From Hysterangium stoloniferum (lineage: Eukaryota; Basidiomycota; Agaricomycetes; Hysterangiales; Hysterangiaceae): a DNA stretch of 64,000 nt. The notes under the pieces are model-generated. The model was not told where the DNA came from and did not search any database. It was given only the letters and a program-made list of their open reading frames with translations. Shown piece after piece: positions 21,491-31,548 of the stretch (position 1 is the stretch's first letter; each line of letters starts with the position of its first letter). The stretch spans positions 248,001 to 312,000 of the forward strand of contig WHVD01000033.1 in NCBI GenBank assembly GCA_015178975.1. The letters are read 5' to 3'. Both the position numbers and the translations under genes were made by a program.

Positions 21491-21950
21491 CCTGAAAATC
21501 ACCTCAGTGTAGACACCCATATAATCTGTATATCATGTTCTGTGTATGTACATAAAGAATCTCAAGAATTACATACCTTTGTGAATTATCTTATAATCTG
21601 TATATCACTTGCTGTGTATGTATCTACTCTAAAAATCTCAAGAATCACTTCTGTGTGAGTACATCCATTTTCTGCATAGCATGTAGGAGGTATTTACCCC
21701 AGGAATCTTAAGAATCACCTCAGTGTGGGTACCCATATATGTAGTCTGTATATCATGGTTTATGTATGTACACCCAGAATCTTAAGAATCACCTCTGTGT
21801 GAATACTGCTATAATCTGCATATTACATCCTATGTATCTACCCTAAAAATCTCAGGAATCACACCTGTGTGAGCTCCCTATATACTGACCCATTTCCATC
21901 AGTTAATACACAGAATCTTAAGATGACTTATAGTCTATGGCCTAGTAGTT

Positions 21951-22660
21951 ACAAGTTGTGTACCATTGTGTGTCCATAGTGTGCACTGGTGAAATTTGCA
22001 TTCACTCGTTCATGTCTGTGTCTGTGTCTGAGCTCTCACACTTCTTGTGTCTCACATCCACCTCCCTTCTTCATTCTAACACTCTCTAGGGATGACAAAC
22101 AGACTTAAAAACAAAAGGGGTGTTCATGATGAGTATATCATATTATACCCATTTGAATGGTGTTTATTGCTATTGTTTGACTGTGATGATGGTGACGAAG
22201 TGGGACGAGAAAGAAATTATTTAAAGTGGAGATTACTTACCATGTAGTGAAGCTTCAATTATAACAAAAATTGAGCAGGTTATATGTGGGACATTGCATT
22301 ATTCCATAAGTGACTTATACCTAGATACAAGAAGCATGTCAAGCAGTATCAGGTGGATCAATTACTAAGGTAGAGAAATAATATGACTAAAACAATGATG
22401 GAGGATTTGTTGAAATTCCTAGGATATCTGCCCTAATGTTGTGTAGATGATGAGAGATAGTGGTGAATTAGTGAGTTGAATTGGTGAGTTGAATCACCAA
22501 ATTGATAGTAAATACTACAAAGACCTGGATCAAGTAACAGAAGAGACAAGATTGAGGAAACGGTAGCAAGACAATGTGTGCAGTGCATGTAGCAGAATTG
22601 GTATAATCTACATGAGTCTTTATTAGCATGTCACCTTCCCCAAAAAAAATAGAATAATAC
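21951..22660. other. No gene seen
   Basis: AT-rich, CpG-poor sequence. The first ~130 bp probably continue the region interrupted by FB-1. No homology to other parts of the window was noticed. Confidence 0.4.
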
Positions 22661-22672
22661 TTTGAATTCTAA

Positions 22673-24150
22673 GCAATGTCAATAAGCATTGCACAATGAC
22701 CCAAAGAGGCTTCCTTGACTTGAGTGTTAGAAGACATTGCCAACTGGTCTCTGTCATAGTGTGAGGTCATGTCATTTGAGATCTGTCTCACCTCCAAGTA
22801 GAGTTGCTCCTTTGATTCTTTCAAGAGGTGATTTGTTGCATGTACATATTCACAAGTGACTTTACCCCAAAATTTGTTGCTGAAATTGGTCTTTCTCTTG
22901 ACATCAGAGGAACTCTGTTCAAAGACTAATTTCTTGTGGGTCATCTTGCTCTGTGCAATTGCCTCAATAGTGATATTGCCTTTGGCAATAAGTGTGAAAC
23001 CATGTTCAACCTAAAAACAAGTCAGAAACAATAATATAATCACTGAGTATGAAACAAAACATACCACTGTGGCAGACATGGCCAAAGCACCATAAGGCTG
23101 ATTAGTAAGGAGATCTGCATCTCCCAGAGAGAGAATTTTGATGGCACCATGAATAGCACAATAGTGAGCTGCAAGAGTGTGGAGAATTAGAGGTCCTTGA
23201 AAAGGATGGTGGTATGGCTGTATTTAATTTTGCTTAGTCATCAGTAGTGGAAAAAAAAATTCATTCATACCATAGAGTCGGTGTCTCTATACAAGAACTC
23301 AAGGTTGTCAAGCTGATGCTGTGCAAAGACTTGATCATCATCATCTGTTGAGAAGCCATCTTCACTATTTTCAAAAATGCTTTTGATAATAGTAATAGCT
23401 GTAGAACCGAATGTAGCATGCCATGAGTCACTGATACATTGCATAGCCTGTAATCTTTGTAAGTATTATGACATGTAACAAAAAATGACACAGACAACTG
23501 CAAAAACGGCATCCTTTTGTTCAACTACATAGGGAATCTTCTTGTAAATCACATCCCATATCTCCTGCAGAGTATCAACAATGTCATAATATGCAAGATT
23601 CCAAGGGTCTGGTTGTTTCCCGACCCACCAAAGGAAGGTGGGGATGAAGTGCTTATGCCAATGGTCCTTATTATGAACACCATCAGGCAGGTCCTTGTTG
23701 CTGAAAGCAAGCTTTCGGCCCTTTTTTTCACATAGTTGGTTCTTCAGTATTTTTGTTAATTGCATGCTGTCAACTTTCACAATACCCTAAAATGTGTTGT
23801 AATTCAGCATATGTGTAATATATGAGAGATAGACTACATACTGAACTTGTAGCACATGCACCATTCTTTAGAGGACTGTTGACAGCAGCCTCTCATTCCT
23901 TTCCAATGGTTTCATCATTGTCAGAGAAGGCACTCTTAGAATCTGAGTTGGTGTCATTGTTGGACTTGTCAGATGAAGCTGGAAGTTGAACATTGGTAGT
24001 CTTTTTAGCATCTAACATTGAAGTAGTGGAATGGTGGGTGCTGGTGTGACGTTTGCTGAAGCTAAGGGTGCTGTTGCTGCTAGTAGACCCAGGTTGTGAT
24101 GAAGATGCAAGTTTGGAGACAGTAGTAGCCCAATTGGAATAACACCATCT
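22673..24150 (-). pseudogene. Basidiomycete-type uncharacterised multi-exon protein
   Basis: Reading minus, short introns separate exons with: a Ser/Thr-rich N-terminus (24150-23850); GIVKVDSMQLTKILKNQL and DLPDGVHNKDHWHKHFIPTF with WWVGKQPDPW (23786-23490); CISDSWHATFGSTAITIIKS (23445-23275); HPFQGPLILHTLAAHYCAIH (23215-23060); and VEHGFTLIAKGNITIEAI to the stop at 22673. From memory this layout (an IPT-W-G-DPW block, SWRS-GS-AL, F-HPF-LQT-A-H) matches a large family of uncharacterised proteins in mushrooms, often near transposable elements. An in-frame TGA lies near 23908, and CpG is nearly absent, so this copy is probably dead. A predicted intron runs from a GTATGT donor to TTTTAG at 23787. 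Confidence 0.6.
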
Positions 24151-24179
24151 TTCTTAGTTGGATCACTGCTAAGTTCCAA

Positions 24180-24850
24180 TAATAAAAAGTTGGTTGACTA
24201 AGGAGGATATTTGAAAACTATTAAGTATACCAAATTCTAATATACTCTAAAGGTCATTTAAACATCTGGGATGTGATTCAAACATAATTTGGTTTTTAAA
24301 ACTTTCAAAAAGTTTTAAACTCTCTCATACATTACAAACTAAAGAATCTTTCTGGACATGAGTAGACAATAAAAAAAATTAGTAGTTTGAAACACTAATA
24401 CTTTTAAAAAGTAGATACCTTTAGATAGTCCATTCCATGCATATGTATATCATTGGCACCTCTAAATACATATGTATTACTTCGGAATGGATCTGTCAAT
24501 CTGAACAGATTTCTACTTGATTCAACATACCAGAATATATAGGTAATTTCACTTAATAAAGAAGGCCATAGGATGAAAAATTTCCAATGACATCTCATAT
24601 ATTTTACTAGGAAATAACTACATTACAGCTTTTAAAAGACAAAGTACTAATAAAAGTATTAGTAGACATCTGTAAAAGGAAGGAAATTATATACAATAGA
24701 ATTTGTTAAATAACTATGGGTTGTATAAGATGTAATATGGAGAACTATTTCTGATGGTTGTTTTTTGATGATATAATTGTTTCAGAATAGATATCACTAT
24801 TTAAAGATGAAGTTTTGTAAAAATAAGACTTTTATTAGTAAATATTTGAG
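24180..24850. other. AT-rich stretch without gene
   Basis: Very AT-rich, CpG-poor sequence between the decayed gene and the solo LTR. No open frame, repeat or motif worth calling was seen. Confidence 0.4.
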
Positions 24851-24855
24851 ATTAT

Positions 24856-25666
24856 TGTTAGGATACACACACAGGGCGGGTCTCGTGAGAAACCCGCGGG
24901 ATATCCGGTAGGACTTGGCTTCAGCTTATAGGCTGCGCCCTCGCTAGATCGTGTTGTCCAATTTCGAACAGGCGGACGGGAATCCCGGGGAGTCCGGGCG
25001 GGGTTCGTGGGTCGTAGGTCGTAGGTCGTGAGGTCGTGAGTCGTGAGTCGAGATAGTCGAGAGAGAGAGATGCGCCGGAGCCCGTGGGCTCCGACTAGTG
25101 TGAGCGGTGTGATTTAGAGTAGGGAAAATATATTAGATTACTGGCGGGAATCTAAGCTAATTTTCTGACTGGATTGTATGTACAACATCTGCCAGTTTAA
25201 ATAGACCATGGAGTGAATGAACATACTAATCCGGTAATAATGAAAACGAAACTAACAAAACACAAACGGGAAATGTAAACACCAATTTTGGTGTTAGGAA
25301 CGGAACGGAATGGAGCGGAGTCCAAATCATGACAAAGCATAACCCATAACGGGAAATGGAGTGGGAGTGGAGTCCTAATCGTGACAGGTCATTTGACTAA
25401 AACAGGAACGGGGCTCGGATAGAGCGGTGACGGGATTCTGAGCTGGATCCGGTGACTGATGCATGGGACAAAGACGGACATAGACAGAGACGGAGTCTGG
25501 GGGAAGTCCAGTTACTGATATGTGTCGTACTGAGGTCGAACGTAACAAGTCTTGACGTAACGGAATCCGGGCGGGAAATCCTATAAACAGACGATTGGTG
25601 CTTGTGGCGCGTGGGGGCGTACGGGTTAGTGCCCGGAGTCCGGCGGGATTTGTCCGGGTCGTAACA
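24856..25666 (+). mobile_element. Solo LTR, family 1
   Basis: 811 bp starting TGTTAGGATAC and ending GGGTCGTAACA, flanked by the 5-bp duplication ATTAT (24851-24855 and 25667-25671). There is no internal region, so it is a solo LTR left by LTR-LTR recombination. It is GC- and CpG-rich, unlike its AT-rich surroundings, so it is likely young. A short GGTCGTA-type tandem repeat lies near 25010-25060. A related copy with heavy CpG loss is at 52118-53668. Confidence 0.93.
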
Positions 25667-25699
25667 ATTATAGTAATTATAAACACCCTCCAAAGGTAA

Positions 25700-26570
25700 A
25701 ATTCAACTGAGTATTATTTATTAAGATTCCTTATGATTTATTATTCACCTAATTCACTATTTGAGCCTCCTTGTTTCTGTTCTGCATGCTTGCCACAACT
25801 GACTTGTGATTGTACTGTATCTTCAAGGTCATTTGATGGACTTAGTTGTACTCCTGCTCCTCTGACAGGTCAATCACCATCTTCTATTTCAAGGTTGATG
25901 AGCTGGAAGGCATAGTGCCTACATCTATCCAATGGACATACCTCCAAAAGTTTGGGTTCAAGCCACTGCCAATACCAACACAGTTCTTGCAGGCCTCACT
26001 ACTGTCACAACACCAACATCAGCACTGAGACACAATGTCTGTCCCAGCTCTCGTGCAGATGCAAGGAGGATTTGACACACACACACAAACCACACTGCAA
26101 ATCAACTCATCGCAAGATGTAGTGCCAAGAAACACATAAAGCTTATGTTTCTCGGGTCACACATCACCCCTATGAACATATCTGGAGGTATGTCAGCATT
26201 ATTGTGTGGCCCATTTTCTTATTTAGGTTCTTCTGACTTTCAGATCGCTGAGCAAGTCTTTATTTTCTTTTAGGACACTCCCTTGCCCAATGTGATGAAT
26301 TTCCACATTTGAAACATCCCGATTGAGGATTACTCCTCCTGATTGCTGCTCCATGTGGAATTGCAGCACGACCATGCCCTCTACTTCAATGTGCTCCTCT
26401 TTGCGAACTGATACCCCTCTAGGCATGCAATGCGGAACCTTCAGCATAACTGGGACATATTTCTTTTTGAATTTCAACTTGTCGTAATTTATTGACAACT
26501 TCTTCAACAGTGTCAACATCATAATTGATTGTTGTTGATATTATATATATTGAAATCTTCAGATAGCATA
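25700..26570 (-). pseudogene. Copia-type gag relic
   Basis: The minus strand at about 26400-26280 reads GHGRAAIPHG and then a CCHC zinc knuckle, CFKCGNSSHWAREC, preceded at about 26500-26440 by sequence in the style of a Copia gag C-terminus. The rest toward 25700 is too decayed to assign. An old, broken fossil that stops beside the young solo LTR. Confidence 0.6.
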
Positions 26571-27010
26571 CTCATGAATAGACTAAGTTAGTCAGTATTT
26601 GTGATAGCATGCCCTGCCTCCAATAGTTTGAGTACCTGACATGGGATTATGTGTTCAGTTTATTAATACAAATTCTGATAGACATGTTGACTTTTCTGGG
26701 ATTTGGTGTTAGATTTCAAACATCATCCAAGCTCGGTTCCCTGTGTTCCCCTGGATCCCACTGTATGCCTGCTTCCCATTCTCATTTTTTGCACTGCTCT
26801 AATTGTCCTCTCGTTTTATAATTTTTTGGTTCATATTGTTTAAATATATAGCTGCATGAATAAACATTCCCTGCATCATTGCGAGGGTCTTCTCTCTACT
26901 CAGGTCCTTGATAGAGACACGTGAATATCAGAAGAGTGACCTTTGAATGAATGGAATATCACCGTGTCCCAAAAGTGTATGACCGACAAGAGCCAGCAAA
27001 CCGCGAGCGT
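26571..27010. other. No gene seen
   Basis: Probably decayed upstream part of the gag relic, followed by unassigned sequence. No supported features. Confidence 0.35.
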
Positions 27011-27016
27011 TCTTAA

Positions 27017-27480
27017 TCACTTGCCACACAAATACCAAGAAATTGCGACAGAAATCGTGTTACATTGAGAGTGTAAGACCTTCACTGGGGAAACCACGTC
27101 CCTCCCATACTGATACGTGATTCGAATGACGCGTGAGTGACAGAATAGTGGAAGGTAGACATCTGACGCACGTGGCAGATGGCTTCCACGATATACGCAA
27201 CGCTCGCCATAGTGAAGTATCTTCATTATCAAAGGATGATAAGTTTCCGGCCACTTGTACGATCAAGGTTGATGAAACATCATCAAATGTAGTGTGCAGT
27301 GGTGTTTAGTGACAGTATTATAAAGTAATGACGTCATTGCAGTTAAAGATTCGGGTTCGGAAGATCCGGCTATCAGCTTCAGAGTCAAGGCGATTATGCG
27401 CTCACCACCACAGGAGATCCCAATTTGGAATCGTGTGCGTCAGAATCAGGCTGGCAGCAAAGGTGGATAGGCGGATGTAA
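27017..27480 (-). repeat. Scrambled family A/B pieces
   Basis: 27017-27340 corresponds to the middle (VASTFI / RISWKP) block of the A/B genes on the minus strand. 27345-27480 corresponds to the far C-terminal block (compare 33120-33260 inverted). The two abut each other and then exon 1 of another copy, so the order does not match any intact copy. Confidence 0.65.
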
Positions 27481-27481
27481 A

Positions 27482-27786
27482 TCACATCGAAATGGCATCA
27501 TACTTTAACAACTCCTCAACCCAAACGTCTATATGGTTTTCAGACAGATGTATGTGCACCTCGTCCTCGGGTGGCCGATAACGTAAATCATGTCCGGGTT
27601 CGTTACACCCCCATCGTTCCTTGAGCTTCAACCGGAATATTTTCCTCATCCCCATCTCAAGCATCTGGTCCTGTTCCGTTGAGCTCAATACACCTGGGGA
27701 AACTAAGGGTAGTTCCTCAACGCCTTCAAGGTGTGACTCAGCCGTTTCCAAATCGTGATTCCTCAGCATCTCGTTGAAAGTAGACA
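27482..27786 (-). pseudogene. Family A copy c, exon 1 only
   Basis: The ATG at 27786 opens about 100 residues: MSTFNEMLRNHDLETAES, then RWGCNEPGHDLRYRPPED and NHIDVWVEELLKYD. It aligns closely with exon 1 of copies a, d and f. The downstream exons are missing, so this is a fragment. The upstream conserved region is present but split by a small inverted-repeat element at 27843. Confidence 0.7.
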
Positions 27787-27842
27787 TTGGTGGGTAGCAG
27801 TCGTACGTAGACTCGAAGGGGGTGTCATGCGTTTGTTGCGCA

Positions 27843-28063
27843 CACTGCTGGGCTGATCCCCTATAGGGGACACTCAAAATCCTTCTCAGTGAGGTGAAAT
27901 TTAAGAAATGGATTTTGTTTGCCACAAAATTTCAAATTGATTTCCTTATAAGGAAATTAATACAACCTTGCAGTGCACAAAATCCATTTCTTAAATTCTA
28001 ACAAAATTTGACATTCCTGCAAAGGATTTTGTGGTGCTCCAAAAGTGGTTCACCCCAGCAGTG
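27843..28063. mobile_element. MITE with CACTG ends in a family A upstream region
   Basis: 221 bp with inverted ends: CACTGCTGGG-TGA-CC at the left and its complement at the right, extended by a matching CAAAATCCTT inside each end. The 3-bp direct repeat GCA lies on each side (27840-27842 and 28064-28066). CACTG ends and a 3-bp duplication suggest a non-autonomous CACTA/CMC-type element. An internal imperfect palindrome is built around AAGAAATGGATTTTGT and its complement. No coding capacity. Confidence 0.8.
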
Positions 28064-28330
28064 GCAGTCAGTCGAAGAGTTAATCCCACCAAGGTACAGC
28101 TAGGGGCTGTGGTTACACAGCATTCACAGCAATTCATCCCTGCCTTCCTGATTCCCTCACCTTCTTTGAACCATATAGGCTCCAGTGTACTGAGTTACCT
28201 CACTACTTTCTCACGCCTCCCCCTGAAGTCACACAGCATCTAATAATAGTTTAGTGGATTGTGACCATAGTATAGTATTTTTGGTGTTCTTGAGCATCAC
28301 AGATGAAAGCAATGTGATGTCTCTGATATT
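28064..28330 (-). promoter_or_regulatory. Conserved upstream region of family A (copy c)
   Basis: Matches 7915-8150 and 39090-39600 (shared GAGTTAATCCCACCAAGGTA and CACACAGCATC). It lies upstream of exon 1 copy c, displaced by the MITE. It marks the upstream edge of the composite repeat. Confidence 0.6.
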
Positions 28331-28437
28331 CAAGAAGTGACATTAGAGAGTATTTGCAACTAATAGCATGGATAATATAAATGCCATCAAGAGTGATGCT
28401 TCCCCTGGTTGCTGCTTTCAAATTGGCACTCTGAACC

Positions 28438-28985
28438 TTAAACCTTCTCAGGCAAGATTGTGCACTTCCTGTTGAAGTTATACATTCGTGTTATCTTGGG
28501 CTCATAACCATAGGCACTTGGAGTTTCATGTACTGGACGACTGAAGCCCAGATGGGATGGTTCCTCTCCAACACCAATATGGTTGAATGAACAATGTGAG
28601 CTGGGGGGTCTTTGAGATGAGGCCACATCATCTTTGTCTTCATCATCAGTGATGTGATAGTTTTGGATGCTAGGTATACTGGGAGTGCCAATATTCTCTT
28701 GTCCTTTTTCAGTTGAACTCAAGAGGATGCATGAGAATGATGATGATGACATGGAGTCAACTGAAGGATAACTGCCATCAATAGTATATGGGACATTGAT
28801 GAAAGAGCTTGGACTGTGAGGATGAGGGTTGGTGCTGAGAGGCAGTGAAGGGCTAGGTTCATTATCAAGTGACACACCGCAAGGCTTTATGTCCCTTGTG
28901 GGTAAGGGGTGAATGGTATGAATATGTTGTTTACGTCCCCAGGTAGAAGAGAAAGTGTGATCACATTGTGGACATGATAATCAAA
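28438..28985 (-). pseudogene. Plavaka-like transposase N-terminus with C2H2 finger
   Basis: The minus strand from about 28980 reads a C2H2 zinc finger, CPQCDHTFSSTWGRKQHIH (C-x2-C-x12-H-x4-H), followed by about 145 residues rich in Ser, Pro and acidic residues, ending in YNFNRKCTILPEKV at 28438. A single N-terminal C2H2 finger, a disordered Ser/Pro-rich linker and a Y-HP-NG-C-G-LP block form the usual opening of Plavaka (CMC-clade) transposases in mushrooms. The catalytic part is absent and CpG is depleted. The assignment rests on layout, so it is tentative. Confidence 0.45.
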
Positions 28986-28989
28986 TAGG

Positions 28990-29640
28990 TGAAGCTGAAT
29001 GGCTGGAGTGGGCATATTGAACTTGGATGTTGTTAGTCAAATGCATGGTGATGGTATTGGAATGAGGTGCACATGAGAAGAGTGGGGCCCAGGCTACTGA
29101 AGAAAAGGTGATAGCATCATGGTGTGAAAGACTTGGAGGTACCACATAAAAATGACTCAGTGAAATTTGTGAAAGTCAGCTGACTATAGATAATGAGTAT
29201 TGTAGAAGTAAGCACTTGGATGAAAAAGGTGAGACAGAATGTCTTGAGAAGATGCAATAAGTGTCATAAATGTTCAATCTCCTCTTGAATATACTATTAT
29301 GTACACATAGTATAGTTAGTGAATCTCTCAGCGAACCTTTTATGCTGAGAGTAAGTACTTTGTTTATTGCCTCATTCTGGAGGTGGAGCTTATTATATGT
29401 ATTTAGTATTCAAAACATCTTTAGATATAGTACAATACAGCAAACATTTTACACTGAAGTTCAAAACATCTTTAGGTTATGGGCCCTGGCTCTTCATATT
29501 GATAACATCCAATTAATGAGTCCTCTTTGAAAAATTGTGAGAATGACCACTCACAGGAATTATCGAATATGAATCTCAGATGGACACCTAGCTTTATTAT
29601 TATCTGTCTTGCCGAGCGGAATGTTTCGCCCTAGGCTCAT
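28990..29640. other. No gene seen
   Basis: AT-rich sequence with a short local repeat (CAAAACATCTTTAG near 29412 and 29462). No supported coding sequence. The last ~110 bp match 39880-39950 and begin segment X. Confidence 0.4.
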
Positions 29641-29651
29641 ACTCTTGATGC

Positions 29652-30240
29652 GTGGACATGGCTCTTCAGCGCAACGATGACAATGTAGATCCATTATTGC
29701 GACTCACTCAGCTTGATCTATCGCAGGCAGACTTCAGCTGGTACGTCCAGATTCACCAAGTTGGGAATGCTAATATGTCTCCTTTTTCTGGTTTCTCCCC
29801 GCCCCCTTTGGGACTGGCCATGACAGTCCCTCTTCTGTCCCACACAATGGGCGTTCATCTCAGCTTTGAGTTTGATCCCCCAATCCATCCTTTATCTTCT
29901 CGGTTTGAATGATTGTCATTCAGGGAAATAATCCGGTACTGTGAGTTGATACGAATTTCCAACTTGAGGATCGGCTATTGTCATCGCAAAGTGGGCAGAA
30001 GATACGAGGCTTGCTGGGGTAATGTATTCGGGCATAGTCTTCAGTGTAGCAGGAAAAATAGAATAACACTTGCATCACTCTCGACGACAATAAAACTTTG
30101 GTATGCTAGTACCAGTCGGAAAAGGACAGGAATTCCCTTCAAAGACAGTGGCAAAGGCCGCACCTGGCCTTGGACTGGTTCAAGAATGATCCGGGAATAA
30201 TCATTTCCTGTGATATATATATATCTAGTCCTACAACGTG
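29652..30240 (+). pseudogene. Segment X of the composite repeat (best copy)
   Basis: An ATG at 29658 (MALQRNDDNVDPLLRLTQLD) opens a frame to 29912 with a Pro-rich, hydrophobic middle (FSGFSPPPLGLAMTVPLL). Further sequence to about 30200 contains AIVIAKWAEDTRLAGVMYS in another frame and probably belongs to a following exon. The copy at 39900-40290 (and 41160-41540 beyond an insertion) preserves both parts. The unit ends in TATATATATCTAGTCC, convergent with family B. No recognised domain; function unknown. Confidence 0.45.
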
Positions 30241-30248
30241 TTTCCTTA

Positions 30249-31501
30249 TTAGCCACAAAACACGAGCTCTACAAATTCAAAGGTATTATCGATCCAGTTT
30301 TCGTCACGGACTCCGCACAGAGCTGCATTAAGAATAAGAAGTGATTGTATACGCTCTGAAATTGCTTCACACGATAATCTTGAATACCGCTCCAGCAACA
30401 TGTCTAAACCATAAATGTTGATGGATGCAACCCACGAATAGTTGAATAGGATCCTGGTTAACTCGACGTCGTTACTGGCTATTCTGGCGACAATGGTTTT
30501 CGTCAACAGGATGAGGTGTGGTGGGGCGATGCACTGTTATAACAATAATTCAAGTAGTCTCTGATCGCAGCAACTTCTTCTACACACTGCTGACGCACGT
30601 GGTAGATGGTTTCCATGAGATACGCAAGCCCGCCAATGAGTAGAGTATTTTCACGATCAAATGTTGATATATTGGGGGGATTTGTATGATAAATGTCGAT
30701 GCAACATCATCAAAGTTGGTGTTTAGTGGTGGTTTGGCGGGACTATTGAAAAATAATAACTTCATTGCAATTGATCAACACCGGGGCACCATATGAAGGT
30801 AAAACTCAAAAACTTCAGGAGCTTGGCAGTGTGATCTCTCCGGTGTATATAGAGTGAAAACCACCAGAATAGGGATAAAATAATCGACGCTCCCTCCGGA
30901 ATTTCGTGGGTCTACGAAGACGTGAGTATTTCGAGTGCACTCAATGATTGACGCTGAGCTATCCCTACTTCATTCAATCAATGCTCTGGTGAATTAGTCT
31001 GCCAAGTCTTACCAGAGTGTAATTCTCGGTCAGGAAGCCGTCAAACCGGGGTGCTGTGAGACCATTCCCCAGTCCGCGGTATGACTGAGATCCGGGGTGA
31101 GACAGGATGTGGCATTCGTGAACTCCCTGGCATCCTAACCATAGTCAGGGGGTCATGGTAATTTGTCTCCCCTTGGCAGTGAAACATCCAGTTTGTCAAC
31201 AGTCGTGCAGCGAGAATTAAACTCAAGCCGGCTGTTGCTTGAATAATGGCCATCCGTATCCAATTCTATCATAATCCCAACACAAGATTTCTAGTTTAAA
31301 CAATGTTATATCGCCCCAATGAGGAGTGTATTCCTCGTGTGCCCTTGCCATACCAAGGGGGTCACTTAGTGTACTGCAGCCTTTATGGAGGGTTGAGGGG
31401 ATGTTATTTACAAAGGCAGGGATGACAGGCTGTGGATCCTGGGTAAGCACGGCCACAAGGCTGTACCTTGGTGAAATTAACTCTCTGACTGACTGCGGCA
31501 T
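30249..31501 (-). pseudogene. Family B copy 2: diverged paralogue of family A
   Basis: From 31501 on the minus strand: an exon containing MARAHEEYTPHWGD and LFKQQPA (to 31223); CQGETNYHDPLTM with RTGEWSHS (31170-31041); PPLNTNFDDVASTFIIQI (30730-30670); and NDVELTRILFNYSWVAS...LDMLLERYSRLS (30460-30360). The blocks match family A one for one. Frame changes between blocks suggest it is decayed, although CpG sites are partly kept. It faces away from family A copy d, with start regions only about 50-200 bp apart. Confidence 0.6.
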
Positions 31502-31548
31502 AAAAGCTCAGCACCCCCTTTGATTATAAGTACGACTTCTACCTACTA
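31440..31548 (+). promoter_or_regulatory. Core promoter of family A copy d
   Basis: GCATAAAAGCTCAGCACC at 31498 lies about 50 bp before the ATG at 31549 and is the likely TATA box; the same motif precedes copy a on the minus strand (7908-7895). A match to the family A upstream region (GGCCACAAGGCTGTACCTTG) precedes it. The region is shared head to head with family B copy 2. Confidence 0.5.

Larger units (their letters stand above)
18288..21943. mobile_element. Foldback-like element, copy 1 (FB-1)
   Basis: A 3,656-bp element flanked by the 7-bp direct repeat AGTAGTT (18281-18287 and 21944-21950). It starts CACCACATG and ends TATGGCC plus one base. From about 20 bp inside each end the two halves are inverted repeats: six ~70-bp tandem units, a G-rich minisatellite, then a short unique inverted part (AAGGAGTTGGACAGAGG), and a central core. 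No open frame of protein-like composition is seen, so it is probably non-autonomous. A second, longer copy at 43720-48259 shares every part. Long inverted repeats built of tandem repeats with 7-bp duplications recall Foldback/Galileo elements; the superfamily is an inference. Confidence 0.85.
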
